Source: Eimeria necatrix (Eukaryota > Apicomplexa > Conoidasida > Eucoccidiorida > Eimeriidae). From it: DNA of 42,716 nucleotides. The notes beneath the pieces were generated by a model, which had not been told where the DNA came from, made no database searches, and saw only the letters and a list, made by a program, of their open reading frames with translations. The stretch spans positions 1 through 42,716 of the forward strand of contig NW_013653404.1 in NCBI RefSeq assembly GCF_000499385.1. The letters run 5' to 3'. Position 1 is the stretch's first letter. Each line of letters begins with the position of its first letter. Of this stretch, positions 1 through 10,240 are shown in pieces. The position numbers and the translations under genes were made by a program.

Positions 1-11
1 GAGCCCCCAAA
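1..11 (-). other. Primer-binding side of left LTR element (partial)
   Basis: Read on the minus strand, the LTR end CACTACA is followed by TTTGGGGGCTC. This matches the sequence just after the right-hand LTR (TTTGGGGGCTG) in ten of eleven bases. It is therefore the start of the primer-binding site of an element whose body runs left, out of the window. Only 11 bases are visible, so the priming tRNA cannot be named. Confidence 0.6.
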
Positions 12-408
12 TGTAGTGCGCGGCGCCTACTGCTGCGACTACGCTGTTTCCTGTCCCTCTACAGGTCTACATACTACACCTAGATAAGCCCCATTTCTCG
101 GTCTTTACAGCTTTATTCCGTCGAAATACGACAATTCAAGAAGTGTCTGTGTTCTCTGTCTTCGATTCGCTCCCTTCTTGGAGCTTACCCCCTAGACCTA
201 GGGGGGAGGTCCGCATTGGTGCCGGCTCGATCGCCAGCCCCAGTCTCCACACGATTTCCGCACAATTCACGTTTTCACTAGAACTCAGTAACGGTTTTTC
301 TTATTTTTTTCATGTATTGGGGGGGTCCTGTCCCCCTCCAGTGTCGCGGCCCCTTGCAGGTCGCTAGCTAGCTATCATCCCTAGGACACTAGTCAGCCCC
401 ATTGTAGC
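12..408 (-). repeat. LTR of Ty3/gypsy-type element, minus strand, slightly 5'-truncated
   Basis: This is the reverse complement of the LTR at 41710-42121 over almost its whole length, with scattered substitutions. Shared landmarks are the terminal TGTAGTG/CACTACA inverted ends (only the 3' LTR end is intact here), the AATAAA signal, and the C-rich CCCCCTAG/CTAGGGGG hairpin near 189-208. About 10-16 bases of the LTR 5' end are missing at the junction with the next LTR fragment near 408. The flanking primer-binding sequence at 1-11 makes this a 5' LTR of an element pointing left. Confidence 0.8.
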
Positions 409-411
409 ACC

Positions 412-621
412 ACACCGCACCAGTGCCAGCGCTATCGCCAGCCCCAATCTTGGGGGTATTCACAGGCACGTCTTTTGTGCACATGCTACTTTTCTGGAAA
501 ATTGCCTTATTTCGTTACTAGTAAGAAGGTCCTGCCCTCGTTCAGCGCCTAGCCGCTTATAGGTCACCAGCTAGATATCCTAGGTCACCAGCAAACCCTA
601 TTGCAGTGCCTGAACACTACA
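412..621 (-). repeat. Second, diverged LTR fragment (same orientation)
   Basis: The segment repeats the distal half of the preceding LTR in the same order: a GCCAGCCCCA block, then a GGTCCTG block, then a TATAGGTC/CTAGCTAG block, ending in CACTACA at 615-621 (the TGTAGTG LTR start on the minus strand). It is clearly more diverged from LTR 12-408 than that LTR is from the right-hand copy. It shares an ACTAGTAAG block with the antisense fragment at 41541-41731, so these two look like one older subfamily. It joins LTR 12-408 without spacer. Confidence 0.65.
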
Positions 622-1240
622 ATTTCCGTAGCATTCCTATCCCACTTTCTTTACAAACATTGCAAAGCTTCCTCCGGCTTATTGTTTCATCTTCTGCATA
701 CTAGAGATTGGGTACCATGCTAGACACAAGCCGAAAGAAGGAAAGGAGAGATCATGGCCGTGAACGTGGAAGCATTACAGCAAGCAAAAAAAAAATATGC
801 GCATACAAAAGCAGCATACTTGACGGAATGGTGAAGGTGATAACAGGATTAATGATCATGTAACTGAAAGGAGGAAAAACAAACACAGAACGAGACAAAT
901 TATACCGGTCTATGCGTGACAAATATGGAGGAAAAACGTAACTTCATAGAGAAAATGAAATAAAGGAAGATTAACCATAGTGACGAATTTGCAGATAAAG
1001 GAAACCTTCAAAAACGTATATCAGATAGGGCAGCAATTAGCCTAAGCTGAATTGTAGCGCAATCACGCATAAACTACAACACCTTTGACGCAAACATACA
1101 GATATTGAGTAGCGTCTTAAGCCACAGTATCCTGTGATAATGGGCTCGCACAGGGAGCTTGCGAATGTAAAAATATATACATGAATGAAGGTGGCTCATT
1201 TGCCACAGTAGGAGCCGTGGCATGAACTGGCAAGATCAGC
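622..1240. other. Intergenic, purine-rich, no gene seen
   Basis: An A/G-rich stretch on the plus strand (for example GAAAGAAGGAAAGGAG near 732). There are no open frames of protein-like composition, no splice-site pairs joining open frames, and no tRNA- or rRNA-like motifs. Confidence 0.5.
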
Positions 1241-1244
1241 AGGC

Positions 1245-1720
1245 GCAGCAGCGGATATAGCAGTGGAAGGTGCAGCAACAACAGAAGTAACAATGTCAGC
1301 AAAGGGACATAAAGGACTAGCCCCAGCAACAAAGGCAGAAGCTGTCCGAGGAACAAAAACAGATGTTGCAGAAAGGGAAGCAGCTGCCGCAATGCGGTAA
1401 CAAAAGCAGCAGACGCTGTTGTGATGACGCTAGTAATTACATACGCAACAGCCAATGCAACTGTAACCCCAATACCAAACACCGAAGCTACACGACTTGC
1501 CACAGAAGAAGTAGCAAGAACCGTGGCAGCAGCTGCAGCAGTAACTGCAGCAGAAACGAGCAACACGACTGCAAACCTAAGAGCGAATGCAGGAACAGCT
1601 CCAAGCGAACAACAACGGCGAATGGCGCGACAGGAACAGCAGCAGCCTCAACTGCACAAACAAGGGCAAACTGCCGGTTGTCGATAGCCAGCCTGACGGA
1701 ACACCAAGCAAGCAGCACCG
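1245..1720. repeat. Imperfect GCA/ACA trinucleotide-rich tract
   Basis: A low-complexity block of interspersed GCA, ACA and GCAACA units. Because of the repeat, all frames on both strands are open for long distances and predict Ala/Thr, Gln/Ser/Asn or Leu/Val-rich peptides, none with a conserved motif. CAG-type repeats scattered over segments of the chromosome are a known hallmark of Eimeria genomes. I see no evidence of a gene here. Confidence 0.7.
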
Positions 1721-3435
1721 GCGACCCGCCCATAGTAAATACAAAAGCAAAATAGTTGTAAAGTAAAATGCTCATGGATTACAGAGCCAAAAGAAGCAGC
1801 AAACAGCTGCTCGAGAGGCAGCAACGGAGGTAGGAAGCTGTAGCGCTGTGCACTACAACTGAGCATGAAGGCGCTGCCGGTGTCTTTCACAAAGCGAACT
1901 AAGCAGGCGCAAGGCATGCCACTGTTTTAGTATGTTTGAAAGACAGAGCTCTGAGGATGCAAAGACCTTGTGAGTTCTCTTGCAAAGCCTCTTGTTGGGA
2001 TTCACAGCAACACTGCAACGGGCCAAGATTCTGGCAAGCAGCAAAACAGGCCTTGAAAACAAGGTTCAGCAGTGTTTCTGAGTTCCTACTGAAGCACTCA
2101 GCTTACCAAATTCATGGTATTCATTCTTATCCATTACAGTCTTTGTTTTTGTGATTTTGAAAGTGTTTCTAGAGCAAAAAAGCCTGAGAAAAAGGTGAGA
2201 AAAGGGTAGGACCAAGGCTGAGCTCTGCATAGTACAGTGGCCAGCCCAAAGATACAGTCCCACGAAGAATCTTGGGGGCAAAGCAGGTCACCAGAGACCA
2301 CCCTGAGCCGGCCATCCCCTTGAAAGCAGTAGAGACTGTTTCTGCGTGCAACGGGACTGCACTCAATCAGGTCTGCACGCAGGCCTTGCAACCACAGCTA
2401 CGATACTCGTTGAATGGCGAACGATTCCAGTTTTCCCCACCAGGTGTATTTTTGCGTGCATCGGACGTCCCTTGCACACCTGGGGATCGCCTCTAGTTCT
2501 CCTTACCACGTGCATTTTCGCTTGCACGCGGCATATCCTACGGAATCAGGTCTGATGTGCACTATCTGGGCAGCATTAATCCACGAAGTAGACCCAATCT
2601 GCACCCGCTATGCTGACTTTTTCGCAGTGCCATTGCTGACTTCTATCAATGCTGCTCTTCCATCATACCTATTTGACACTAGAATAGGAAGGTCCTAACT
2701 CTTTTCCATTACTCCTGCACATCACTTTCAGCATTTTGAACTCCCATACTCTACTCTAGGTGCTTTTAGTCCGTGGTGCACTACTTTCATTGGCTACAGC
2801 TGTGTGCGAGTCCGCATGGTATAACTGTCCCCGGAGGCTTCTGGCGCTGTGACAGTATAACGATTCGTTAAGGCCGCTTTCTCCTACACGCCCCAAAACC
2901 GACCTCAGTCTTTTAGAAGTTGAAAAGGAGCAACACGAATGCCGCCTTTACATTTGCTGCCATCTCATGCTGCTCCGTTGCCCGTAAGCTTTTCTTCAAT
3001 CCCTCCACGCTGCGGTGCCCAGAGCACTGCAACGGACAGTCATAAAAATACGCCATGACAAGCCTGTTGCTCCTCTGAGTGTCTCATATGCATATGCAGG
3101 GGAGCTAGACTCCGCACGCGCATGCAGAAAAGACAGCACCCTCTGTTGTCACACAAGAGGCACACCCCTACACGTGCTCAGGCAGTTGAGGAAATGCCGA
3201 ACTCCCCTCAAAAACCCACTGGGTAGCTTGTTTGTTCAAGGCCGATAGAGAGCGCCACAGCAACGCGAGAAGCAATTCTATCTGTATATTCGTCACATTT
3301 GAACGGGCACTGCTGGAGCAGCCAGAGCAAAGAAGGCCGCAGGCACAGTTTTGATAAGCCACCCGCCTATGTGATTCTGGACTAGTTGCATAGCAGCGCA
3401 CTCCATTCCATCCTAAAAACACAATCATAAACTGC
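1721..3435. other. Intergenic, no supported gene
   Basis: Several ORFs of 60-95 codons occur on both strands, but none has a recognisable motif and none can be chained by phase-compatible splice sites. Around 2440-2540 two similar short units occur (TTTTTGCGTGCATCGG and TTTTCGCTTGCACGCGG), perhaps relics of a tandem duplication. Confidence 0.45.
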
Positions 3436-3439
3436 GCCT

Positions 3440-4180
3440 TTGGTAATGTTAGAAGCAGCAGCAGCAGCTCTTAGGGTGCGTGCGCAGAACGCTGCCACAG
3501 CTCCAGTAGCTGCTGCTGCCGGAGCTGCTGCTGCAAATGCCACTGCGGCCTCAGCCACAAAAAGCGAAGGGTGTTTGAATACAAATTAATTTATTAGCGA
3601 CTTGATTAGAGAAGAGGCATCGCTCTGGGGAATACAGTGGCAGGAGCAGCAGCAGCGGGAGCAGCGCAGGTAGCAGCAGCTGCAGCAGCAGCAGACTCCC
3701 GGCCTGTATGAGCTTCAGCACTGCCTGCAACGTGCCCTTCCCTGCTGCTTCGTGAGTAGCATTTCTCTGTCTCTAATCGCATTCTATTGTCTGTCTCAAT
3801 CCGGTCCTGTATATTCTGCTGCAGCAGCACCCGCAGCAGCAGCAACGGTAGCAGCAGCAGCACTTTTGGGCTTCTCAGCATTAGCAGCAGTACACTCCTG
3901 CGTATTGTTTGGAGGAAGTATTGCTGTTCTTGCTCATTAGGGTGCAGCACTGCTGCATTCTTTCGTTCTTAGTGCTGCAGTTGCCACTGCTACGGCTACC
4001 CCCCACCAGTTGGCATTGCTTCGTGCCGCACAATCGCTTCTCCTCCGGCTGCTGTTGCTGCTGCTGCGTAACGGCGAACGGGTCGAGAAATCTGCAGTGT
4101 ATCCACTCGTGTTCTTGCTGCTGCAGTAACTTCTGGGCTGCAACGAGAGAAGTACCAGCAACTTTGGTGAGCGGTTAGTT
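3440..4180. repeat. CAG/GCA (Ala/Gln/Ser/Leu-encoding) repeat cluster
   Basis: Dense AGCAGC and GCTGCT runs occur at about 3450-3480, 3505-3545, 3640-3700, 3820-3870 and 4040-4130. The frames on either strand read as poly-Ala, poly-Ser/Cys or poly-Leu. There is no conserved domain and no consistent exon chain. It is most simply a non-coding trinucleotide-repeat region upstream of the zinc-finger gene. Confidence 0.7.
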
Positions 4181-4819
4181 GCATCAGCCAGAGTCCTGTA
4201 TTGTCACTTTTGCGATCCAGCGGCAGTTGTAGCATGTGGGAGCCTTGTTCTTTTTCTCCCTCATTCACTGCTAGTTCGAGCTCACTTTAGGCGCGTTCTG
4301 CTCCATCTCAGTGCTCCCGCCTCTCCGTGGACAAGGAGGCCACTGAGTCTTCATGGTCCTGTTTGGTGGAGCTTCTGCATCTCGGCTGCTGCATTGCCTC
4401 GTCGGTGTGTTTGTGCAGCGGAAGAAGTACAGAACTCAGAATACTGCGGCAACTATCTCGGTGGTTTGCTGGAGGCGCCGTGGCAGTTGCGGCGGAGGGT
4501 GCGGCAGCGACGGAGGAAGTCGCGGGAACGAAAAGGAAACTGGCTTCTGATCACGCTGTTGCTGAAGCAGCAACGGCCTTCACGGAGGTTATCAAAACGC
4601 ACAAACAGCTGCTGCTGTCCCTGGCGTCAGCAGCAGAATCTGCTGACTGGAGCGCTCTCGCCGCCCTCTGTGGCCGACAACACGTGAACGAGCGGTAGCA
4701 AAAGCAGATAGTTTCTGCGTGAAGCAGAAGTCCCTCGTTTGAAGTGGCAGCCTTGGACGTATCGGCTTGACAGCACGGCGACGACGGAACGGCTACGGTT
4801 CCTCCCTTTCCCAGCCAAG

Positions 4820-5973
4820 ATGAGCTCAGAGCAACACGAAAACGAAAGGCCTGTAAGCAGCAGCAGCAGCAGCAGTATGGGCAAACGCACCTCAGGGGTT
4901 CGGTGGTTGTGGGTTGTTGCTTTAGCAGTGATCTCTCCTTGTAGACTGATGCTGTCACGTTGTTTCGTTCTGACACAGCTCTATATACCATCGTGTTTGA
5001 TCATATCTGTTGGTGGCATTGTAGGTCTGCCGTTGCTGCTGCACCTATTTCGTGTGCTGCAGTCTGCCCCACCCTTGTGTGCGAAGAACTGCGGCTTCTA
5101 CGGCAGCCCAGCTAACCGCAACCTCTGTTCAAAATGTTACCGGGAATTCTTGAAGGCGGAAAGTGCAGCTGCTACAGCTGCTGCTGCTTGCAGACGCGCA
5201 CTGCCTCAGCAACAGCAAAACGCCGGCGATGTTGCTGGAGACACGTCGTCAGCAGTTCCCGCAGAGCAGTCCAGCTCCGCACGTTCACAGCTGAAGGCAG
5301 TTACGGAGCCGTCAGATGCCATAGTGCCTGCTGCTGTTGCAGCGACAGAAGCAACAGCTGCTGCGGCTACTGTGGCGGCGGAGAGCTGTAGCGAAGAGGC
5401 AACTGCACCTACTCAAGAAGCTGTTACTGATGATGCTGCTGCAGTTGGACTAGCCCCGGCCGCAATGCCTTCAACGGCGTCAGAGCCCCAACCTGGCGTA
5501 GCAGCAACGCCAGAAGCAGGAGCAGCGACAGCAGCAGCAGCAGCCGCAACTAGCATGACAAGCTCCTCTCCTGTCGAGAGCACAGACACTGCAGCACCCC
5601 CCTCCCCTGCCTCTGCACCAGCGTCTTCAAGTCAAGGCAGGGTATGTAAAGCGTCATGTGCTATGTGTTCATGAGTTGTGAGTATTCGTTGGTTGGTTGG
5701 CCATAAAGAGCTCCTTGAGAAAGTTCCGCTTGGTACGCTCCTTGGCGTAGTTTGCTGATGCTGCGGTTATTGCAGGGAAAAACATCGCGTTGCCACAAGT
5801 GCAACAAGAAGGTTGGGCTGTTGGGTTTTGTGTGCCGCTGCGGTTTCGCCTTCTGCGGGGAGCACCGCTACGCCGATACGCATGGGTGCGTGTTTGACTA
5901 CAAGGCGTTCGAGCGCGAGCAGCTGAGGAAGCAAAACAATAAAGTCGTTGCAGACAAACTCCAGAAGCTTTGA
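4820..5973 (+). CDS. A20/AN1-type zinc-finger protein (stress-associated protein family)
   Basis: Model: exons 4820-4852, 5063-5641 and 5776-5973, all junctions phase 0, about 269 residues. Exon 1 gives an 11-residue start (MSSEQHENERP) before a GTAAGC donor. Exon 2 opens with an A20 finger, with cysteines at about 17, 21, 33 and 36 (C-x3-C-x11-C-x2-C) in the typical LCAKNCGFYGSPANRNLC context. Exon 3 carries a complete AN1 finger with C210, C213, C224, C226, C231, H234, H240 and C242, all eight ligands present. The family is cytosolic or nuclear; it binds ubiquitin and works in stress and protein-quality pathways. Between the fingers lies an unusually long linker (about 160 residues) dominated by alanine with Gln, Ser, Thr and Pro, produced by GCA/GCT repeats. 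Intron 1 (210 nt) and its flanks stay open in frame, so exon 1 is less certain than exons 2 and 3. Confidence 0.85.
4857..4876 (+). repeat. AGC microsatellite inside intron 1
   Basis: An uninterrupted run of about six AGC units directly after the GTAAGC donor of the zinc-finger gene. If the intron were retained it would read as polyserine. Confidence 0.7.
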
Positions 5974-7591
5974 GCGCGGACGACAGCGCTCGTTGGCCGG
6001 TCGCGTCGCAAGGGTACGCCGTGGCATGCGGCAGCAGCAGCAGCACTAGCAATTCTGCGTTGTGCAGTGTGCATCGGCGCAGAAAATACAACGGCGAGTA
6101 GCTGAGTTTTGTTCGTACCGTCTGTTGTTGTAACTGTTGTTCTGTTGCTGCGCCCACGTGTGCTGCTGCAGCAGCTGGGGAGCTGAGGCGGTGGCTCCTT
6201 CCTGGAGGTCGAGCCAGTTGGCTGCCATGTTGAAGTATCTGACGGCGCATCTGTTTGCTGGCTCCTGGAGTGTACATGTCGTCTAATACTGTATACGCAT
6301 CATCCAGTTGCTTGTACATGGTATATATACATACACCTGTGTTTGGGATGGTTGGTGTTGCCGCTTCCCGAAGCAAACGGGTGCAGAAAACGCAGAGGCA
6401 GAGCACCCGATCGGCTGTTTGTCTTTTATACATATGTATATTCACATGTGCGTATCCTTTCATGCACGGACACACATTGCACGTACATTCACAAGTGGTT
6501 CCGGTGCATGTACATTGCGGGTGTGGCCACATCGAATAGTATGTTTGTTTATGTACATGTATATAAAATGTATGTACTGCAACTCCTATATGCTGGCATT
6601 CTGTCTGGGCTTTCTCTCATTGGCGTGTACGGCGGGCCGGACTCGCTGAAACCAAGACGAAGCGAACATCAAGCAGTCGCACTTTTAACATAATATGTAG
6701 ATAAGGGCTACAATTTTGCGCGTATCGCTGAACTTAGATCGTGAGATAGGTGCGGGGCCCATTGAATCTTGTATAGGAAGTCTGGAAGGTAAGGCCATGC
6801 GGCCACGGGGAATGTGTACATCTCGGGGCAAGTGTTTAGTTTGCCGTTCCAATATAGGCAGGAGCATGTAAGGCCATGTAAGCCATCTAAGACAACAGGT
6901 AGGTAAGGGGCGTTAGGTAGGTGAGGGAGGCATGCTTGGGGAGGCGTGGTGGTACCTAGTGAGGTAACCACGGGACTCCACCAGTGGATAGTTCCCCACT
7001 ATTCGCAGTCAAACTCCCAGTGCCTCCTCCGCTCGCTCCTTTTGTAGCCGTTTGAGAGGAACAACCTGGCCAGAATGTCGGCGCCTCCCATACATATGGC
7101 TTCCCCCTGCAGCGCTGCAGGGCTCCCTGAGCTCCATTAGTTTACGCTCTAGCTGTGCTGCCAATATACTTCTACAGTACTTATCATGAAGACAGGACGG
7201 CTCGGTTTAGCGAGCAGATACCGCCGTGAACTGAAGAGTCCCCGCAGTGGGCAAGGGCACGGGGCGTCATGTGTGTAGTTTAGAAAGTAACTTCAATGAA
7301 ACACTGGCGCCTCAAACCAACACACACAAGACGCAAGTTTTCTGCTTCCCTGCGATTCTTTTTCGTTTGTTGACCGTGGGTTGGCAGCCAACCCTGCTAG
7401 TGTGCATGCAGGGTTCTGGTAGTGGGGACCAGTTGGTTGGAGGGGAAATGGCTGTTGTGGATCTGTCCACAATAGGTACTAAGTTAAGAAATCACTTGCT
7501 ATTAGTATACTAGAAAACAGAACCTAGACGCTGCTTTCAATTTTACTTATCAACAGGGACCGCCATTAGACGTAGCTTGCTACGAGACAAA
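5974..7591. other. Intergenic with T/A-GT-rich low complexity, no gene seen
   Basis: From about 6280 to 6590 the sequence is rich in TGTACAT/TATATAC-like dinucleotide motifs. The long minus-strand open frame over 5669-6532 is Cys/Thr/Arg-rich, overlaps the AN1 exon antisense, and has no domain. From 6900 to 6980 there are several GGTAGGT-type G-rich repeats. Otherwise I see nothing that supports a gene before the nucleoporin-like gene. Confidence 0.5.
7105..7122. repeat. 18-bp perfect palindrome
   Basis: CCCTGCAGCGCTGCAGGG equals its own reverse complement. It lies between the zinc-finger gene and the nucleoporin-like gene, about 480 bp upstream of the proposed start of the latter. Confidence 0.7.
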
Positions 7592-9988
7592 ATGGTATTT
7601 CATGCGGCTCTCCCCTGTGTTCTTGCCTCTCTCGCTACTTCTACTAGGCGTCTTACATTTTAACCGCTGGTTTTTAGTAGAAAATCCAGATGTGGCTCCT
7701 CTGCCATTGTGCAACTTTGCCAGCGGGAACCGCAGGGCGTCTCCGTTGCTTGCTCCTTCTCGTGCCTTTGCTTCAAGTGTGGCAGACTTACGGGTTGAAT
7801 TCTTCGCTTGCCTGTTTGTGACGTGCAGGAGAGTGCATGCAGCAAGCGCAAGCCGTCTACGCAACTCACCAAGGACCAGCTGCAGGGCGAGCCGGAGGAG
7901 GCGGAAGTGGCAGAGACAGGAAGCTCCCTTGATCTGAAGGATGCGGACGCCAACACTTTGAAGAACAGACGGTAATTTTCACACTACCTACGTAGAGCTA
8001 TAAGCAGACGAGGTGCCGGTTGGCGTTGTTGCAGCTGGTGTACAGCTGCCGTCGTTGTGCTGCTGTGTAAATAGCCGGCTCAAGATCGTCCGGACGCACG
8101 CACCTCCCGTGGTTAGTTGCCATGAGCAGCAGTCGACGAAGGAGGCCTCTGTAGAAAACAAGGTGGGTTGGGGCCGTACCCTCGCACACTAGAAGTTTTC
8201 GGCGCCTTCACTGCTCTAACAGGTTTCATCCGTGATATGGCCTTCGTATTCTGCATTTCGCGTGTATCAGGAAACTCCTGTTGCAGTCTCGGAAAAGGAA
8301 GAGTCCCCTGGGACTCCTGCAGCAAGTGCACCTGAAATTGTGACTACTCCCGTCACAGCGTCAGCGATATCATCAGCAGATGTGGGCACCAGTGGTGACG
8401 CGGCTCCTGCAGCCCCAGCTGCAGCGGACACATCTGCTGGAGCGACAGTGCCCGCGTCAGCAAGTGTATCGGCTACTGATGGAGTTTCTGCTGCGGATGC
8501 CAACGGGAAGACAGCGGCAGATAGCAACCCCAGCACCAACACTAGTGGTGGAGGCATATTTGGTTCCTTGCTCAAAGGAACCCCAGCGTTCGTCAGTCCG
8601 TTTGGAGCGCTTGTGAGTCGCGACTGACCACTGCGTGTTTTTCTGCTTGAAATCAGGGGAGGTTATGCCATGTGTTGCGGTGTCTTTTGTCATTCCGGTT
8701 CAAGTTGTTATCTGCCTGCTGTCCAGGGCCCTTCGGGCAACTCGTTTCTCTTACCGTCTGGGGGCCCTGTGGAGGGGCACTCATCTCTTTTGGGGGGCTC
8801 TTCAGGATCTGCGTCAGCTGAAGCAGACGAGACCGATGTGCCACCACCAGAGGAGCCAACTGTGGTAACTACAAGTAAGCACGGGCTATGGCAGCATTCA
8901 CAGAAGTGCCCGTGGTGTTTTGCTCTGTCTGTAAGAGCGGTGGGGAAAATGTGCAGTTGTGACTGTTGCGATGTCTTTCTCTGTTTCAGCCGTCGACAGC
9001 AAAGAAGAGGTCATTTTTACAGACGTAAGAGGCTCCGTGGATTACTGCACCGAACGCCTCTTCGGCTTTCCGCCGTCTGAGTGGCGTTGTTCATTTACCG
9101 TGCACCGTGGTCCTGCTGCAGCCGTCCTTCAGATTCTCAGAGGAAATTATTGCTTTCATCTTTGCTTCCGTTTCAGCGCGACTGTCGCATGCAGTGCTTC
9201 GATATTGCAAATAAAGTGTGGACACCGAAGCCGCCTCTAGACGGGAAGGTTGACTTTGTTACGCCCAAGGCAAGCCTTTTGAGTTGCTGGTGCTGCTAGA
9301 CTATTTGCCGATTGTCCTTGCGAGGAAAAGATGCTGCAGCTGGTCTTGTTATAACATGTGCAGCTGGCGTAGATGATAGGTTATTGCCTGTTGGTTATTT
9401 TTGTATCCAACAAGGTTGATTTCTCCCTTTCGCTCAAGATGATCTTCCGTTTTTCAGAAAGGAGAAGAAGAAGGCCTGCCCAATGCGCGCATACTGTTTT
9501 TCGTTAATCGGACCGGCCGTCTGCGCCTTAATTCACCAGTGTTGCCATCAACTGTCAAATTCAGGCATCCAGTTGAGCGTTCTGCAGTTGCAGCGGGGAC
9601 AAAAGCAGTATCATCAGGCGCGGCAGCGGCACCAGATGGCGGAGATGCGGCAGCAAAGGACGAGCTTAAAGACATTCCGTTGAAGATGAATACTGTGGAA
9701 TTTACAGGCCTCAAGCTCGATGCAAGTCAGTGTGCAGTCTGTGGAGATTTTAGGCGTATCCTGTAAATTTACAGCTGTTTGCTGTTAGTTTTGCCTTGGG
9801 TGGTTCGGTGTTGTTTGTTCATATTGTGCTTCAAAAGTCTCTGTTGCTATTACTCAGAGGACGCAAAGGATACGACATTTTATCGCATTCGCTTCTCCAG
9901 CGATGAACGAGCAGCGGAGTTCATGGCACTGGCAAACGCGAAACAGGAAGAGGCTAGCAGTGCCGCACGAAACGGCAGCACCAATTAG
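7592..9988 (+). CDS. Nup50/Nup2-like nucleoporin with FG motifs and C-terminal Ran-binding (RanBP1-type) domain
   Basis: Phase-consistent model: 7592-7594 (ATG only, tentative), 7829-7971, 8117-8162, 8271-8612, 8727-8874, 8990-9024, 9177-9269, 9458-9725, 9858-9988; about 402 residues. The N-terminus (SKRKPSTQLTKDQ, then a Glu-rich stretch and LKNRR near 45-49) matches the signature of Nup50/Nup2 proteins (K-R-x-A-x-x-QLTKD ... LKNRR). The middle is Ala/Ser/Thr-rich with two FG motifs (GGGIFGSLL and SPFGAL, about residues 155-178). The C-terminal part from EEVIFTD (about 233) through CFDIANKVW, NARILFFVNRTGRL and TTFYRIRF to FSSDERAAEFMALA follows the order of a RanBP1-type domain. Expected role: nuclear-pore-associated Ran/importin cofactor in nuclear import. 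Oddities: an Ala-rich insert of about 30 residues inside the Ran-binding domain, and a possible GC-AG intron after 9269 (alternative GT donor at 9258). The first exon is the weakest part. Confidence 0.75.
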
Positions 9989-10240
9989 TGCACTAAACAC
10001 AAATGACAAATGAACGACCCGCAGCAGAAGGTGCGGGGCGTGGCATGGGTCAGGCGAAGTACTAGCCAGGGGAATGCCTCCTGGGGGCCCAATATCTTTC
10101 TCAAACGTGTTGAAGTGTTGTTTTGACAATTATGCAGACAGCCATGTAAAATGGATTAGGGCTTATCAGTCAAAGCCACGTAGCTAGTTGATCGTTACAC
10201 ATAGCGCGCAGTGGCTTGCACTATGAAGCTACACGCATCT
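9989..10240. other. Convergent intergenic region
   Basis: The nucleoporin-like gene (plus) and the long secreted-protein gene (minus) converge here with about 250 bp between their stop codons, presumably holding both 3' ends. No canonical AATAAA was seen on either strand. Confidence 0.4.

Noticed and set aside
1117..1566. 149-codon minus-strand frame rich in Val, Ala and Leu, with overlapping plus-strand frames
   Set aside because: All frames are open because of the trinucleotide repeat; composition mirrors the repeat and there is no motif.
3606..3950. 114-codon minus-strand frame with poly-Leu and poly-Ala
   Set aside because: A direct product of CAG/GCA repeats; no domain, no splice-compatible neighbours.
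5669..6532. 287-codon minus-strand frame opposite the AN1 exon
   Set aside because: It overlaps a strongly supported exon antisense, and its composition (Cys/Thr/Arg/Ala) shows no domain.
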